Shown piece by piece: positions 36,638 to 44,552 of a stretch of 64,000 bases of DNA. The notes under the pieces were generated by a model. It did not search any database. It was given only the letters and a program-made list of their open reading frames with translations, and was not told where the DNA came from. Location: contig CAZUQM010000019.1 of assembly GCA_964622545.1 (NCBI GenBank), forward strand, positions 57,543 through 121,542. The letters are read 5' to 3'. A program made the position numbers and the translations under genes. The stretch's first letter is position 1; every line of letters begins with the position of its first letter. Source of the stretch: JAFGLZ01 sp964622545 (GTDB taxonomy: Bacteria > Planctomycetota > Phycisphaerae > UBA1845 > JAFGLZ01).

Positions 36638-36943
36638 ATGAAGATCCAAATCAACTTCGGCGATGTGCAACGTTCCGACGCCGTCACAGAGCATGTCGAA
36701 GAGGTGGTGAACCGAGAGCTCAAACGCTTCAGCGAGCGCGTCACGCGCGTCGAGGTGCACCTCCACGACGACAACGCCAAGAAGGCCGGGCCCGACGACA
36801 AGCGCTGCGTGATGGAGGCCCGTCCCGCCGGAAAGGATCCCGTCAAGACCGAGGCCAAAAACGAAGACCTGTACCGTGCAATCAAGCGGGCGGGCGAGAA
36901 GCTCCAGCGTGCGCTGGCCAAGCGGCTCGAGGCCCACCCGTAG
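36638..36943 (+). CDS. hpf: Ribosome hibernation-promoting factor/RaiA-like protein (short form)
   Basis: Binds the 30S decoding site and blocks translation when cells stop growing. 101 residues from ATG 36638 (GAGG six bases upstream), giving the family-typical start MKIQINFGDV; an in-frame ATG at 36611 with GTGAGG is the alternative. Beta-alpha-beta pattern with RVTRVEVHLHDDNAKK and CVMEARPAGKDPVKTEAK, then the last helix DLYRAIKRAGEKLQRAL. The C-terminal dimerisation domain of long HPF is absent. It is convergent with the sialidase-like gene, nine bases apart. Confidence 0.88.
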   Translation: MKIQINFGDVQRSDAVTEHVEEVVNRELKRFSERVTRVEVHLHDDNAKKAGPDDKRCVMEARPAGKDPVKTEAKNEDLYRAIKRAGEKLQRALAKRLEAHP

Positions 36944-36952
36944 CCACGACGC

Positions 36953-38329
36953 TCAATACACCAGGTCCCGGAAATCGCGCACCGTGTGGAACGAGATGAA
37001 GTTCCCGTCGTGGGCGCTCTTGGCCCGGTGATCGCCCGAACGGCTCAGCACGTGCAGATCGTCGCCGTCGATCACCATGCTGGCGTAGTGCCTGCCCTGC
37101 CCGGCCGATCCCCCCACGGCCACGAGGCACGCGAAGCACCAGTCGATGCAGTTCTTGCTGAAGTGCAGTTGCAGCCGGTGCCGCTCGTTGTTGGGCAGGT
37201 TGTAGCGGTTGGCGGGCAGCCGGTCGGCGCGGGTCATGCTGTCGGTCGCCTGTGAGCTGAGCAGCCAGTAGAGCTTCGTGGGCTTGTCGTAGAGGATGTG
37301 GAATTTCATCTGGCCGCCCGGCATGGGCACCCATAGCGCCTTCTTGCCGGACGGGACGGTCTCGAGCTTGGTCGTCATCTGTCCGTCGTCGTATTCGATC
37401 ACCTTGGCCATCGCGGCGTAGCCCGTCCCGCCCGTATGGGCCCGCATGAACAGGTGGAACGTCTTGCCGTTGGGGTCGTACCAGACGTGGTCCTTGTCGA
37501 GGATCTGCACGACATTCGTCTCGAGCCAGCCCATCGGGGCGCAACCACGGCGGGGCGCGATGTGGCGGCCCTTCAGCGGATCGACCTTGTAGAACGGCAC
37601 GCCGAAGTAGTCGATGTCGTCGGCTTGGACGACGTCGCGGAAGACCAGCTCGGACGCAAACGCCCAGTTGCCTCGCTTGGTCAGGTCGGCCGACACCTTG
37701 CCGCGCATCAGCACCGGGGCGACTTGGCCGACGGGCCAACTGCGAATGCCCCGGTCCACCCGCCGCTCCATCACGAGATACACGCAGCCGTTGGCGTGCC
37801 ACACGTTGCAGGGCGCCTGGTGCCAGCTCTGCTTGTCGGTCAGCTCGACCGGGTCGGTCCACGTCTCGCCCCAGTCGTCGGAGCGGACCACCATCAAGTC
37901 GCCACGATGACCGAGGATGTACAGCGATTCCCCGGCCACGAAGGGCCTGGCGTGCAGGAAAGGGAAGTCCAGCCGGTGCGTCCACGTCTTGCCGTGGTCG
38001 TCGGACGTGAAGGCCTTGCCGCGATAGGGTCGACCCCTATCGTCCTTCTTGATGCCGGGCAGCTTCTTCAGGCCCGGCCCGCCGACGTCCATCGTCGCGA
38101 CGATCCGACCGTTCGGGCAGCGGGCCAGGCCCGGGCTGTAGCAGTACACCCGCTTGGGGTCGGGCGATTCGTAGATCTTGACGAACTCCTGCGCCAACGG
38201 GACGACCTTCCAGGCGGCCTTGTCGCCGCCCGTCCGCGCCGGCTCGGCGGCCTCGGCAGAGGCCAGGCTCAGCGACAGGGCGCCGACGGTGAGCAGGAAG
38301 AAGCGGCGGGCTTGTTCGGTTCGCATCAT
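36953..38329 (-). CDS. Secreted sialidase-like BNR repeat protein
   Basis: 458 residues. The signal peptide has Arg-Arg followed by FFLLTVGALSLSLASAEA, so Sec or possibly Tat export. It is a six-bladed propeller of the sialidase/BNR type, with clear Asp boxes FTSDDHGKTWTH and VRSDDWGETWTD (SxDxGxTW). The arginine triad of true sialidases cannot be confirmed by eye, so exo-sialidase activity is unproven. ATG 38329 overlaps the TGA of the upstream aminotransferase gene (ATGATG, four-base overlap), which supports this start and shows translational coupling. Confidence 0.88.
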   Translation of the reverse strand: MMRTEQARRFFLLTVGALSLSLASAEAAEPARTGGDKAAWKVVPLAQEFVKIYESPDPKRVYCYSPGLARCPNGRIVATMDVGGPGLKKLPGIKKDDRGRPYRGKAFTSDDHGKTWTHRLDFPFLHARPFVAGESLYILGHRGDLMVVRSDDWGETWTDPVELTDKQSWHQAPCNVWHANGCVYLVMERRVDRGIRSWPVGQVAPVLMRGKVSADLTKRGNWAFASELVFRDVVQADDIDYFGVPFYKVDPLKGRHIAPRRGCAPMGWLETNVVQILDKDHVWYDPNGKTFHLFMRAHTGGTGYAAMAKVIEYDDGQMTTKLETVPSGKKALWVPMPGGQMKFHILYDKPTKLYWLLSSQATDSMTRADRLPANRYNLPNNERHRLQLHFSKNCIDWCFACLVAVGGSAGQGRHYASMVIDGDDLHVLSRSGDHRAKSAHDGNFISFHTVRDFRDLVY

Positions 38330-39684
38330 GGTCTCTCCAGGTCGGTCAGGCACGCATCGATGATGTCGAGCGCGCGGTCGAGCTGATCCCGTGTGATGGT
38401 CAGCGGCGGGGTCAGCGTCAGGATGTTGCCCATTGTAACCTTGAAGCTCAGGCCCAGCTCGAGGCTGCGGTACATGATCCGTTCGGCCTCGTCGGTGGCG
38501 CGCTTCCCGTCGCGGGCGAGCTCGATACCCAGCAGCAGGCCGATGCCCCGCACGTCGACGATCAGCCGGTGACGCTGCTTCATGGCGGTCATCCGTTGCA
38601 TGGCGTGCTCGCCGAGCCGTCGGACATGCTCGAGCACGTCCTCCTGTTCGATGACGTCGATCGTGGCCAGGCCGGCCGCGCACGCGACGGGGTTCTTCTC
38701 GTGCGTGTAGTGGCCGAGGGCGATATGCCCGCCCACGTCGAGGTCGTCGCGGGCCAGCATCGCCGCCAGCGGGAACACCCCGCCGCCGAGCCCCTTGCCG
38801 ATGACGAGGAGGTCCGGCACGATGCCGAAGTGCTCGCAGGTGAACATTCGACCGGTTCGGCCGAGGCAGTGTGGTATCTCGTCGAGGATCAGCAGCGCCC
38901 CGTGCCGGTCACACGCCCGTCGAACGATCTGCCAGTACGCCGGGCTCGGCACGTACGGCGTGCTGCGGACGCTCTCGGCGACCACGGCCGCCACGTCGCC
39001 TTCCTTTTCGAGCACGTATTCGACGTACTCGGCGCACTTCAGATTGCACGACCCTTCGCAGCCGAAGGGGCAGTGCATCGGATCCGGTGGGGGCACGTGT
39101 TCCGTGCCGGGAAGCAACGGTCCGATGTCGCGGCGGAACAGGGCCTCGCCGCCGACCGAGATGGCGTCAAGCGACGCACCGTGAAAGGCGTCCCACATCG
39201 AGACGGTCTTGAAGCGTCCCGTCGCGAGCCGCGCCAGCTTCAGGGCGATGCCGATGGCCGACGTCCCGCCCGGCGCGAAGAGGACCTTGTTGAGGTTGCC
39301 CGGGGCGAGATCGGTGAGCTTGCGGGCCAGGGCGATCGCGGGCTCGTTCGTGTAGCGGCGCGTGCAGAAGCTCAGCTCGTCGAGCTGGCGCTTGACGGCC
39401 GCGATGACCTTCGGATGCCCGAAGCCGACCTGGTGGACGTTGTTGCCGTGGAAGTCCATGAAGCGCCGGCCTTGGTGATCCTCGATGAAGATACCGTCGC
39501 AGCGGCGTAGGGCGTTCAGGCACGGTGTGGAGAGCGACTGGTGTAGGAAGTACCGTGCGTCCTCATCGAGCAGGCGGCGGGTCTCGTCGTCGAGGTTGGC
39601 CTCGGCCCAGGCCTGCCGATGCGGCGAGACGTTGACGTCACCCTCGGACTGCGGGACCTCGATGTCGTCGTGACGGTCGGGCAT
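38326..39684 (-). CDS. Class III (PLP-dependent) aminotransferase or ammonia-lyase
   Basis: 452 residues from ATG 39684 (GGGAGA upstream). Fold-type I PLP enzyme: FMDFHGNNVHQVGFGHPKV, LFAPGGTSAIGIALKLAR, the cofactor Asp in LLILDEIPHCLGRTGRMF and the Schiff-base lysine in LVIGKGLGGGVFPLAAML. The substrate is open. The overall pattern recalls ornithine/diaminobutyrate-type aminotransferases and also PbfA-like hydroxy-aminoethylphosphonate ammonia-lyases. An insert CPFGCEGSCNLKC spaces four cysteines as Cx3Cx3Cx3C, which could bind metal. It is the first gene of a two-gene unit with the secreted sialidase-like protein, an odd pairing. On the minus strand TAGTAT near 39772 could be its -10. Confidence 0.9.
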   Translation of the reverse strand: MPDRHDDIEVPQSEGDVNVSPHRQAWAEANLDDETRRLLDEDARYFLHQSLSTPCLNALRRCDGIFIEDHQGRRFMDFHGNNVHQVGFGHPKVIAAVKRQLDELSFCTRRYTNEPAIALARKLTDLAPGNLNKVLFAPGGTSAIGIALKLARLATGRFKTVSMWDAFHGASLDAISVGGEALFRRDIGPLLPGTEHVPPPDPMHCPFGCEGSCNLKCAEYVEYVLEKEGDVAAVVAESVRSTPYVPSPAYWQIVRRACDRHGALLILDEIPHCLGRTGRMFTCEHFGIVPDLLVIGKGLGGGVFPLAAMLARDDLDVGGHIALGHYTHEKNPVACAAGLATIDVIEQEDVLEHVRRLGEHAMQRMTAMKQRHRLIVDVRGIGLLLGIELARDGKRATDEAERIMYRSLELGLSFKVTMGNILTLTPPLTITRDQLDRALDIIDACLTDLERP

Positions 39685-39849
39685 GCGGTCTCCCGGTCGT
39701 TTACGGGCCGATGTCGGGCCGGTCGGGGGCGGTCCGACGACCATGATCGTGCAGGTCGCCTCGGGTATACTAGCGGATACGTCGCTTGATGGCCTACCCT
39801 CGACGTGCCGGGCCGGCGACACATCAGCACCCCACAGGAGGCAGTCCGC

Positions 39850-41310
39850 ATGCGACGACGCGAGTTTCTACGCAAGATGGCCACCGGCGCCGCGGCCGCT
39901 CGGGGTCTGTCCCTCGCGGGGCGCAGCGCCCCGGTCCGCGCGGCCGGTCGGTCGAAGCGTCCGAACATCTTGTTCGCCATCTCGGACGATCAGTCCTGGG
40001 CCCACACCGGCGCCACGGGCGATCCGGTCGTCAAGACGCCTGCCTTCGATCGCGTCGCCGGCGAGGGCGCTCTGTTCACACGGGCGTTCTGCGCCTCGCC
40101 GTCCTGCACGCCGTCGCGTGGTGCGATCCTGACGGGGCAGGAGCCGTGGCGGCTCAAGGAGAACGCCAACCTGTGGAGCACGCTTCGCAAAGAGTTCGCG
40201 GTCTATCCCGATCTGCTCGAACAGGCGGGTTATGCGGTCGGCCACACGAGCAAGGGATGGGGGCCGGGCGACTTCCGAGCCGGTGGGCGCGGCCGTAACC
40301 CGGCCGGGCCGGGCTTTCGCAGCTTCGAAGCGTTCTTCGACAAGCGGCCCGACGATAGGCCGTTCTGCTTCTGGTTGGGCAGCACCGACCCGCATCGCCC
40401 GTTTAAGAAGGGCTCGGGCGTCGCATCGGGCAAGAAGCCGGGTGACGTGCGGCTGCCGGCTTTTCTGCCTGATCTACCTGAGGTGCGAAGCGACATCTTG
40501 GACTACCTCGTCGAGGTCGAGCGCTGGGACCGCACCGTGGGCCGGGCGCTGGCGCGGCTCGAGCGCGCAGGCGAGCTCGACAACACGATCGTCATCGTGA
40601 CCAGCGACAACGGGATGGCCTTCCCGCGGGCCAAGTGCAACCTGTACGACCACGGCACACGGATGCCGCTGGCGATCCGCTGGCCGGAGCGCGTCAAGCC
40701 CGACCGGCGCGTGGACGATTTCGTGAGCCTGGTCGATGTGGCGCCGACGTTGCTGGAGGCCGCCGGCGTGGACGTCCCGGAGGCCGTCACCGGGCGAAGC
40801 CTGATGAACGTGCTGGCGTCGAGTAAGTCCGGACAGGTCGATCCGAGCCGCGACAAGGTCTTCACAGGTCGCGAGCGGCACGTCTTCTTCCGCGAGGGCG
40901 GCAAGGGCTATCCGTGTCGCGCGTTGCGGACCGATCGCTATCTCTACATCCGCAACGTCGAGCCGGAACGTTGGCCGGCCGGTCCGCCGCCGAGCTATCC
41001 CGACTGCGACGGCTCGCCGACCAAGTACCTCATGATCGACAAGCAGAAGGACAAGCGCGTGCGTCACTGCTATGCCCTCGCGTTCGAGAAGAGGCCGGCC
41101 GAGGAGCTGTACGATGTCAACAAGGACCCCGACCAGATCCAGAACGTCGCCGCCCTGCCCGAACACACCGAGGCGAAGAAGGCGCTGCGGGCCGAGCTCG
41201 ACGCCTGGATGCGACGGATCGACGATCCTCGCGCCTCCGGCAAGGGCGAGGTGTTCGACACGTACGAGTACTACGGTCGGAAGGGACAGTTCTCGGGGCA
41301 GAGGAAGTAG
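39850..41310 (+). CDS. Tat-exported Cys-type sulfatase (N-sulfoglucosamine sulfohydrolase-like)
   Basis: 486 residues. The N terminus RRREFLRKMATGAAAARGLS is a twin-arginine signal, as usual for folded, metal-containing sulfatases. The formylglycine motif is complete: Cys86 in SCTPSRGAILTG (CxPSR), so it needs a formylglycine-generating enzyme, not encoded here. Calcium and active-site segments include ILFAISDDQSW, FWLGSTDPHRPF, VTSDNGMAFPRAKCNLYDHG and the HYALAFEKRPAEELYD-type end (CYALAFEKRPAEELYD). The pattern is closest to the heparan N-sulfatase group, but substrate is inferred. A TATACT -10-like element lies at 39766-39771. ATG 39850 is chosen because it opens the Tat signal. Confidence 0.93.
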   Translation: MRRREFLRKMATGAAAARGLSLAGRSAPVRAAGRSKRPNILFAISDDQSWAHTGATGDPVVKTPAFDRVAGEGALFTRAFCASPSCTPSRGAILTGQEPWRLKENANLWSTLRKEFAVYPDLLEQAGYAVGHTSKGWGPGDFRAGGRGRNPAGPGFRSFEAFFDKRPDDRPFCFWLGSTDPHRPFKKGSGVASGKKPGDVRLPAFLPDLPEVRSDILDYLVEVERWDRTVGRALARLERAGELDNTIVIVTSDNGMAFPRAKCNLYDHGTRMPLAIRWPERVKPDRRVDDFVSLVDVAPTLLEAAGVDVPEAVTGRSLMNVLASSKSGQVDPSRDKVFTGRERHVFFREGGKGYPCRALRTDRYLYIRNVEPERWPAGPPPSYPDCDGSPTKYLMIDKQKDKRVRHCYALAFEKRPAEELYDVNKDPDQIQNVAALPEHTEAKKALRAELDAWMRRIDDPRASGKGEVFDTYEYYGRKGQFSGQRK

Positions 41311-41324
41311 TTGGCAGGGACTCT

Positions 41325-41804
41325 ATGAGCGAGTACTTTCTGTCCATCGACATTACTGATGAGGCGTCTCTACTCGACGCGTGTGACTACCTCCACGACG
41401 CCACGTTCACTCTCTCCGAGGCGCAGTACGACCAGGAGGCAAGAAGGTGGCACGCGACGTTCGTCAGGGAGTTCTACGAAGATCCCAACCTGATCGAATA
41501 CCGTCCGGCCTGGCTTGTCTTCACGCGATGCATATTCCCCATGGTGGAATCGATCTTGACCTTGGAGGGCATCGAGGCGTGCGAGGTCGTTGACAACCCG
41601 CAGATCGACACGTTTATCTTCAACGAGTGCCTAGCTGAAGGCGGAAGGTATGTGTGCCTCTCTTGCACGGGCGATGAAGTGAGCTTCGTGTTTTCATCGG
41701 AGCCGAAAGGGACCCTGCGCGATGTCCGCCTGTTGGACGAGCGTGGGTCGATCTTGGTCTGGGGCAGGCCTAAGCCGCACCGAGGCACTGCCTTGCTGAG
41801 CTGA
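41325..41804 (+). CDS. Hypothetical protein, acidic, possibly immunity- or regulator-like
   Basis: 159 residues; ATG 41325 follows AGGGA after a 14-bp gap from the sulfatase gene. I do not recognise the family. It is soluble and acidic, with a beta-rich pattern (FLSIDITDEASLLDACDYLH, TFIFNECLAEGGRYVCL, DEVSFVFSSEP). No signal peptide or membrane segment. The segment FREYEDPNLIEYR-like (REFYEDPNLIEYR) suggests an alpha/beta fold with internal symmetry, but this is weak. Codon use is less GC-rich than in the sulfatase. The frame continues open upstream inside the sulfatase, but only from 41325 is there a ribosome site. Confidence 0.7.
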   Translation: MSEYFLSIDITDEASLLDACDYLHDATFTLSEAQYDQEARRWHATFVREFYEDPNLIEYRPAWLVFTRCIFPMVESILTLEGIEACEVVDNPQIDTFIFNECLAEGGRYVCLSCTGDEVSFVFSSEPKGTLRDVRLLDERGSILVWGRPKPHRGTALLS

Positions 41805-41817
41805 CCGGTTCGACGGT

Positions 41818-41845
41818 GTGACAGGGATCGGTGAGTAGCTACGAT
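41818..41845 (+). promoter_or_regulatory. Possible promoter of the mazEF remnant
   Basis: GTGACA (41818-41823) and TACGAT (41840-41845), 16-base spacer, ending 17 bases before the MazE start codon. Confidence 0.35.
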
Positions 41846-41862
41846 GTAATCACGGTGCTGCC

Positions 41863-42251
41863 ATGAAGACACGCGTCGTCAAGATCGGCAACTCCCAGGG
41901 TATCCGCATTCCCAAGCCCCTGCTCGAGCAGACCGGCTTGGAGGGCGAGGTGTACCTCGTCAATCTCGATCCCACTGTCGGCAGCGAGATCAAGAAGACG
42001 CGGCCGTGCCTTGTCGTCAGCCCCGATGAGATGAATCACCATATCCGAACGGTGCTCGTTGCGCCGATGACGACGAAGGGCCGGGCCAATTGGCCCGTGT
42101 CGGGTGCCGATTCCAGGGCAAGCAAGGCCAAGTCGTGCTCGAACAGCTCCAAACCGTTGACAAGGCGCGTCTGGTCAAGCGCCTTGGCCGACTTCGAGGT
42201 AACGCCACCGATCAAGTACTAGATACGCTCCGTGAGATGTTCGCGCCGTAG
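41863..42251 (+). pseudogene. Broken mazEF toxin-antitoxin locus: MazE head fused to frameshifted MazF
   Basis: ATG 41863 opens an AbrB-type MazE antitoxin start (MKTRVVKIGNSQGIRIPKPL). After residue 30 the frame passes without a break into MazF toxin sequence (EVYLVNLDPTVGSEIKKTRP, CLVVSP, LVAPMTTKGRA). The join falls in GGCGAGGTG (41944-41952), coding Gly-Glu-Val, a triplet set that both parent genes plausibly held, so a deletion between short direct repeats would explain it. Past about 42088-42105 the MazF reading moves to another frame: CRFQGKQGQVVLEQ, TVDKARLVKRLG, and LREMFAP ending at TAG 42249-42251. The fused frame instead ends out of register at 42222. Neither antitoxin nor toxin should be functional. 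A sequencing error could explain the frameshift but not the fusion. Confidence 0.85.
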
Positions 42252-42275
42252 CGAGAGCGAGTGGGGAGTCAACGC

Positions 42276-43496
42276 ATGGGCCGAGAAGAAAGTCATGTCA
42301 CGATGAGGACATCGTTGCGGTGGCTGGGTGTGCTGGCAGTTGTATGTCTTGTGCAGGGCCAGGTCCCGGCCGCCGAGCGCACCGTCGGTCCGTGGGATCT
42401 CGATGAGCTCGCCAGACCGCCTGCGGTCACATGGGGCAAAACGAACGGTCTCGTCCGCGAACTCTACTACACCGGCGAGCCCTACCTCGGTAAGCCGACG
42501 CGCGTCTTCGCCTATCTCGGTGTGCCCAAGCAGGCGAGCGGCAAGCTGCCCGGCATGGTGCTCGTGCACGGTGGCGGCGGGACGGCCTTCGCAGAATGGG
42601 CCGACCTCTGGGCCAAGCGCGGCTACATCGCGATCGCCATGGACCTGGGCGGCAAGGGCCCGGGTCGCAAGCCCCTGCCCGACGGCGGACCCGACCAGAC
42701 GCACGTCCAGAAGTTCGACGACATCGCCAAGGGGCTCGAGGTCGCCTGGCCGTACCACGCCGTGGCCAACGTGATTCGAGCCCATTCACTGCTGAGGAGC
42801 CTACCGCAGGTCGACCCCGACCGCATCGGTCTGACGGGCATCTCGTGGGGCGGCTACCTGACGTGCATCACGGCCGGCGTGGACGACCGCTTCAAGGTGG
42901 CCGTGCCGGTCTACGGCTGCGGCTTCCTGCACGAGGACAGCTCGTGGGTGCCCGTGCTCGAGAAGCTCAAGCCCGAGCATCGCCGGCAGTGGATCGAGAC
43001 ATACGATCCGTCGGTGTACCTGCCGCGCTGTCGCATGCCGATGTTGTTCGTCAACGGTACGAACGACACGCACTACCGCCCCGGGGTGTATCGGAAGAGC
43101 TACCGGCTCGTGCCCGGGCCGAGGACGCTCTGCTTCACGGTGGGCATGAAGCACAGCCATCCCCACGGCTGGGCGCCGGTGGAGATCGGCCTGTTCATCG
43201 ACTCGCTCCTCACGAAGGGCAAGCCGCTGGCCGAGGTCGGCCCGATGCAGCGCGAGGGCAAGCGCGTGGGCGCCACGTTCACCTCGACCGTACCGATCGA
43301 AAGGGCCTCGCTCTGCTACACGACAGACAAGGGGCACTGGCCCGATCGGACGTGGCACAAGCTGCCGGCCAAGGTCGAGGGTGAGGGTGGTCGAGTGACG
43401 GCCGAGCTGCCGCAGACGGAGGGCATCGTGTACTTCATGACGCTCGTCGATGCGCGCGGTGCAACCGTCTCGACCGAGCACGAGGTGTTGCCGTAG
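42276..43496 (+). CDS. Secreted alpha/beta hydrolase, acetyl-xylan-esterase-like
   Basis: 406 residues from ATG 42276 (GGGGAG at seven bases); a second in-frame ATG at 42303 begins a cleaner signal peptide (LRWLGVLAVVCLVQGQVPAA). The catalytic serine is in LTGISWGGYLT (GxSxG), the acid is likely Asp in LFVNGTNDTHY, and the histidine is in MKHSHPHGW, all in standard order for the fold. LPGMVLVHGGGGTAFAEWA gives the oxyanion-hole HG. The last 90 residues form a beta-sandwich (FTSTVPIERASLCYTTDKGH) of the type attached to secreted peptidases and esterases. Probably removes acetyl or similar esters from a polysaccharide; this is inferred from family and neighbourhood. Confidence 0.88.
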   Translation: MGREESHVTMRTSLRWLGVLAVVCLVQGQVPAAERTVGPWDLDELARPPAVTWGKTNGLVRELYYTGEPYLGKPTRVFAYLGVPKQASGKLPGMVLVHGGGGTAFAEWADLWAKRGYIAIAMDLGGKGPGRKPLPDGGPDQTHVQKFDDIAKGLEVAWPYHAVANVIRAHSLLRSLPQVDPDRIGLTGISWGGYLTCITAGVDDRFKVAVPVYGCGFLHEDSSWVPVLEKLKPEHRRQWIETYDPSVYLPRCRMPMLFVNGTNDTHYRPGVYRKSYRLVPGPRTLCFTVGMKHSHPHGWAPVEIGLFIDSLLTKGKPLAEVGPMQREGKRVGATFTSTVPIERASLCYTTDKGHWPDRTWHKLPAKVEGEGGRVTAELPQTEGIVYFMTLVDARGATVSTEHEVLP

Positions 43497-43553
43497 AGTC
43501 CGGCTTGATGACAGAGCATCCCGCACGATTCCTGGGAGGATACGCCGAAGGCC

Positions 43554-44543
43554 ATGAACCACGTCGAACGCTTCCGTGCCGTGATGGACCGCCAGCCGAT
43601 CGACCGCCTGCCCCGTTGGGAATGGGCCATGTGGTGGGACAAGACGATCGAGCGCTGGAAGGGCGAGGGCCTGCCGCAAGACCTCGACGACGTCTTCGAG
43701 ATCCACGACTACTTCGGGCTCGACCCGTACAAACAGTTCTGGTTCAGCACGACCGAGTCGACCATCGACGCCGTGCAGCACCACATCGAGGGCGTCGTGG
43801 GCAACATGGACGACTACCTCGCGATCCTGCCCCGGCTCTACCCCGACCACTCGGCCGCGATCGAGACGATGAAGCCCTGGGCGTCGCGCCAGGCCGAGGG
43901 CGAGGCCGTGGTGTGGATTACGCTCGAGGGCTTCTTCTGGTTTCCGCGGACGCTCATGGGATTCGTGGATCTGTTCTACGCCTACGTCGACCAGCCCGAG
44001 CTGATCCACCGCATCAGCGAGGACCTGCTCCGCTTCAACCTGGGGCTGCTCGACCAGATCGAGGCCGCGTGCGTCCCGACGTTCATGACGATTGCCGAGG
44101 ACATGTCCTACAACCACGGGCCTATGGTCGGGCCGGAGCTGTTCGAGGAGTTCATCGCGCCGTACTACCGCCGGCTGCTCGCGCGGGTCAAAGAGATGGA
44201 CGTCCTTACGATCGTCGACACCGACGGCGACGTGACGAAGATGGTGCCCTGGCTGGCCGGCGTGGGCGTTGAAGGCGTCTTGCCGCTCGAGCGCCAGGCC
44301 GGCGTGGACGGCATGAAGCTCCGCGAGCAGTTCCCGCGGTTCGCCCTGATCGGTCACTACAACAAGATGGTCATGCCGCGCGGCGAGCAGGCGATGCGCG
44401 AGGAGTTCGAGCGACTCGTGCCCATCATGAAGAGCGGCGGTTTCATCCCGAGCGTCGACCACCAGACGCCGCCCGGCGTACCGCTCGAGAACTACCGCAT
44501 CTATCGCCGGCTGTTGGATGAGTATACGGCCAATGGCTTGTAG
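43554..44543 (+). CDS. Uroporphyrinogen decarboxylase-family protein (MtaA/CmuA-like)
   Basis: 329 residues. The opening MNHVERFRAVMDRQPIDRLP RWEW pattern, the mid-segment TFMTIAEDMSYNHGPMVGPE and the end PSVDHQTPPGVPLENYRIY are typical of the broad URO-D superfamily found in Planctomycetota and Lentisphaerae. True HemE is unlikely, since the HemE N-terminal RQAGRYLPE signature is missing. Members of this group often transfer methyl groups to or from corrinoids or thiols; no corrinoid protein gene is adjacent, so the role is unknown. It lies 57 bp after the esterase-like gene and 9 bp before the next gene, so co-transcription is likely. A second paralogue lies at 56989-58089. Confidence 0.9.
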   Translation: MNHVERFRAVMDRQPIDRLPRWEWAMWWDKTIERWKGEGLPQDLDDVFEIHDYFGLDPYKQFWFSTTESTIDAVQHHIEGVVGNMDDYLAILPRLYPDHSAAIETMKPWASRQAEGEAVVWITLEGFFWFPRTLMGFVDLFYAYVDQPELIHRISEDLLRFNLGLLDQIEAACVPTFMTIAEDMSYNHGPMVGPELFEEFIAPYYRRLLARVKEMDVLTIVDTDGDVTKMVPWLAGVGVEGVLPLERQAGVDGMKLREQFPRFALIGHYNKMVMPRGEQAMREEFERLVPIMKSGGFIPSVDHQTPPGVPLENYRIYRRLLDEYTANGL

Positions 44544-44552
44544 GGAGGCGAG

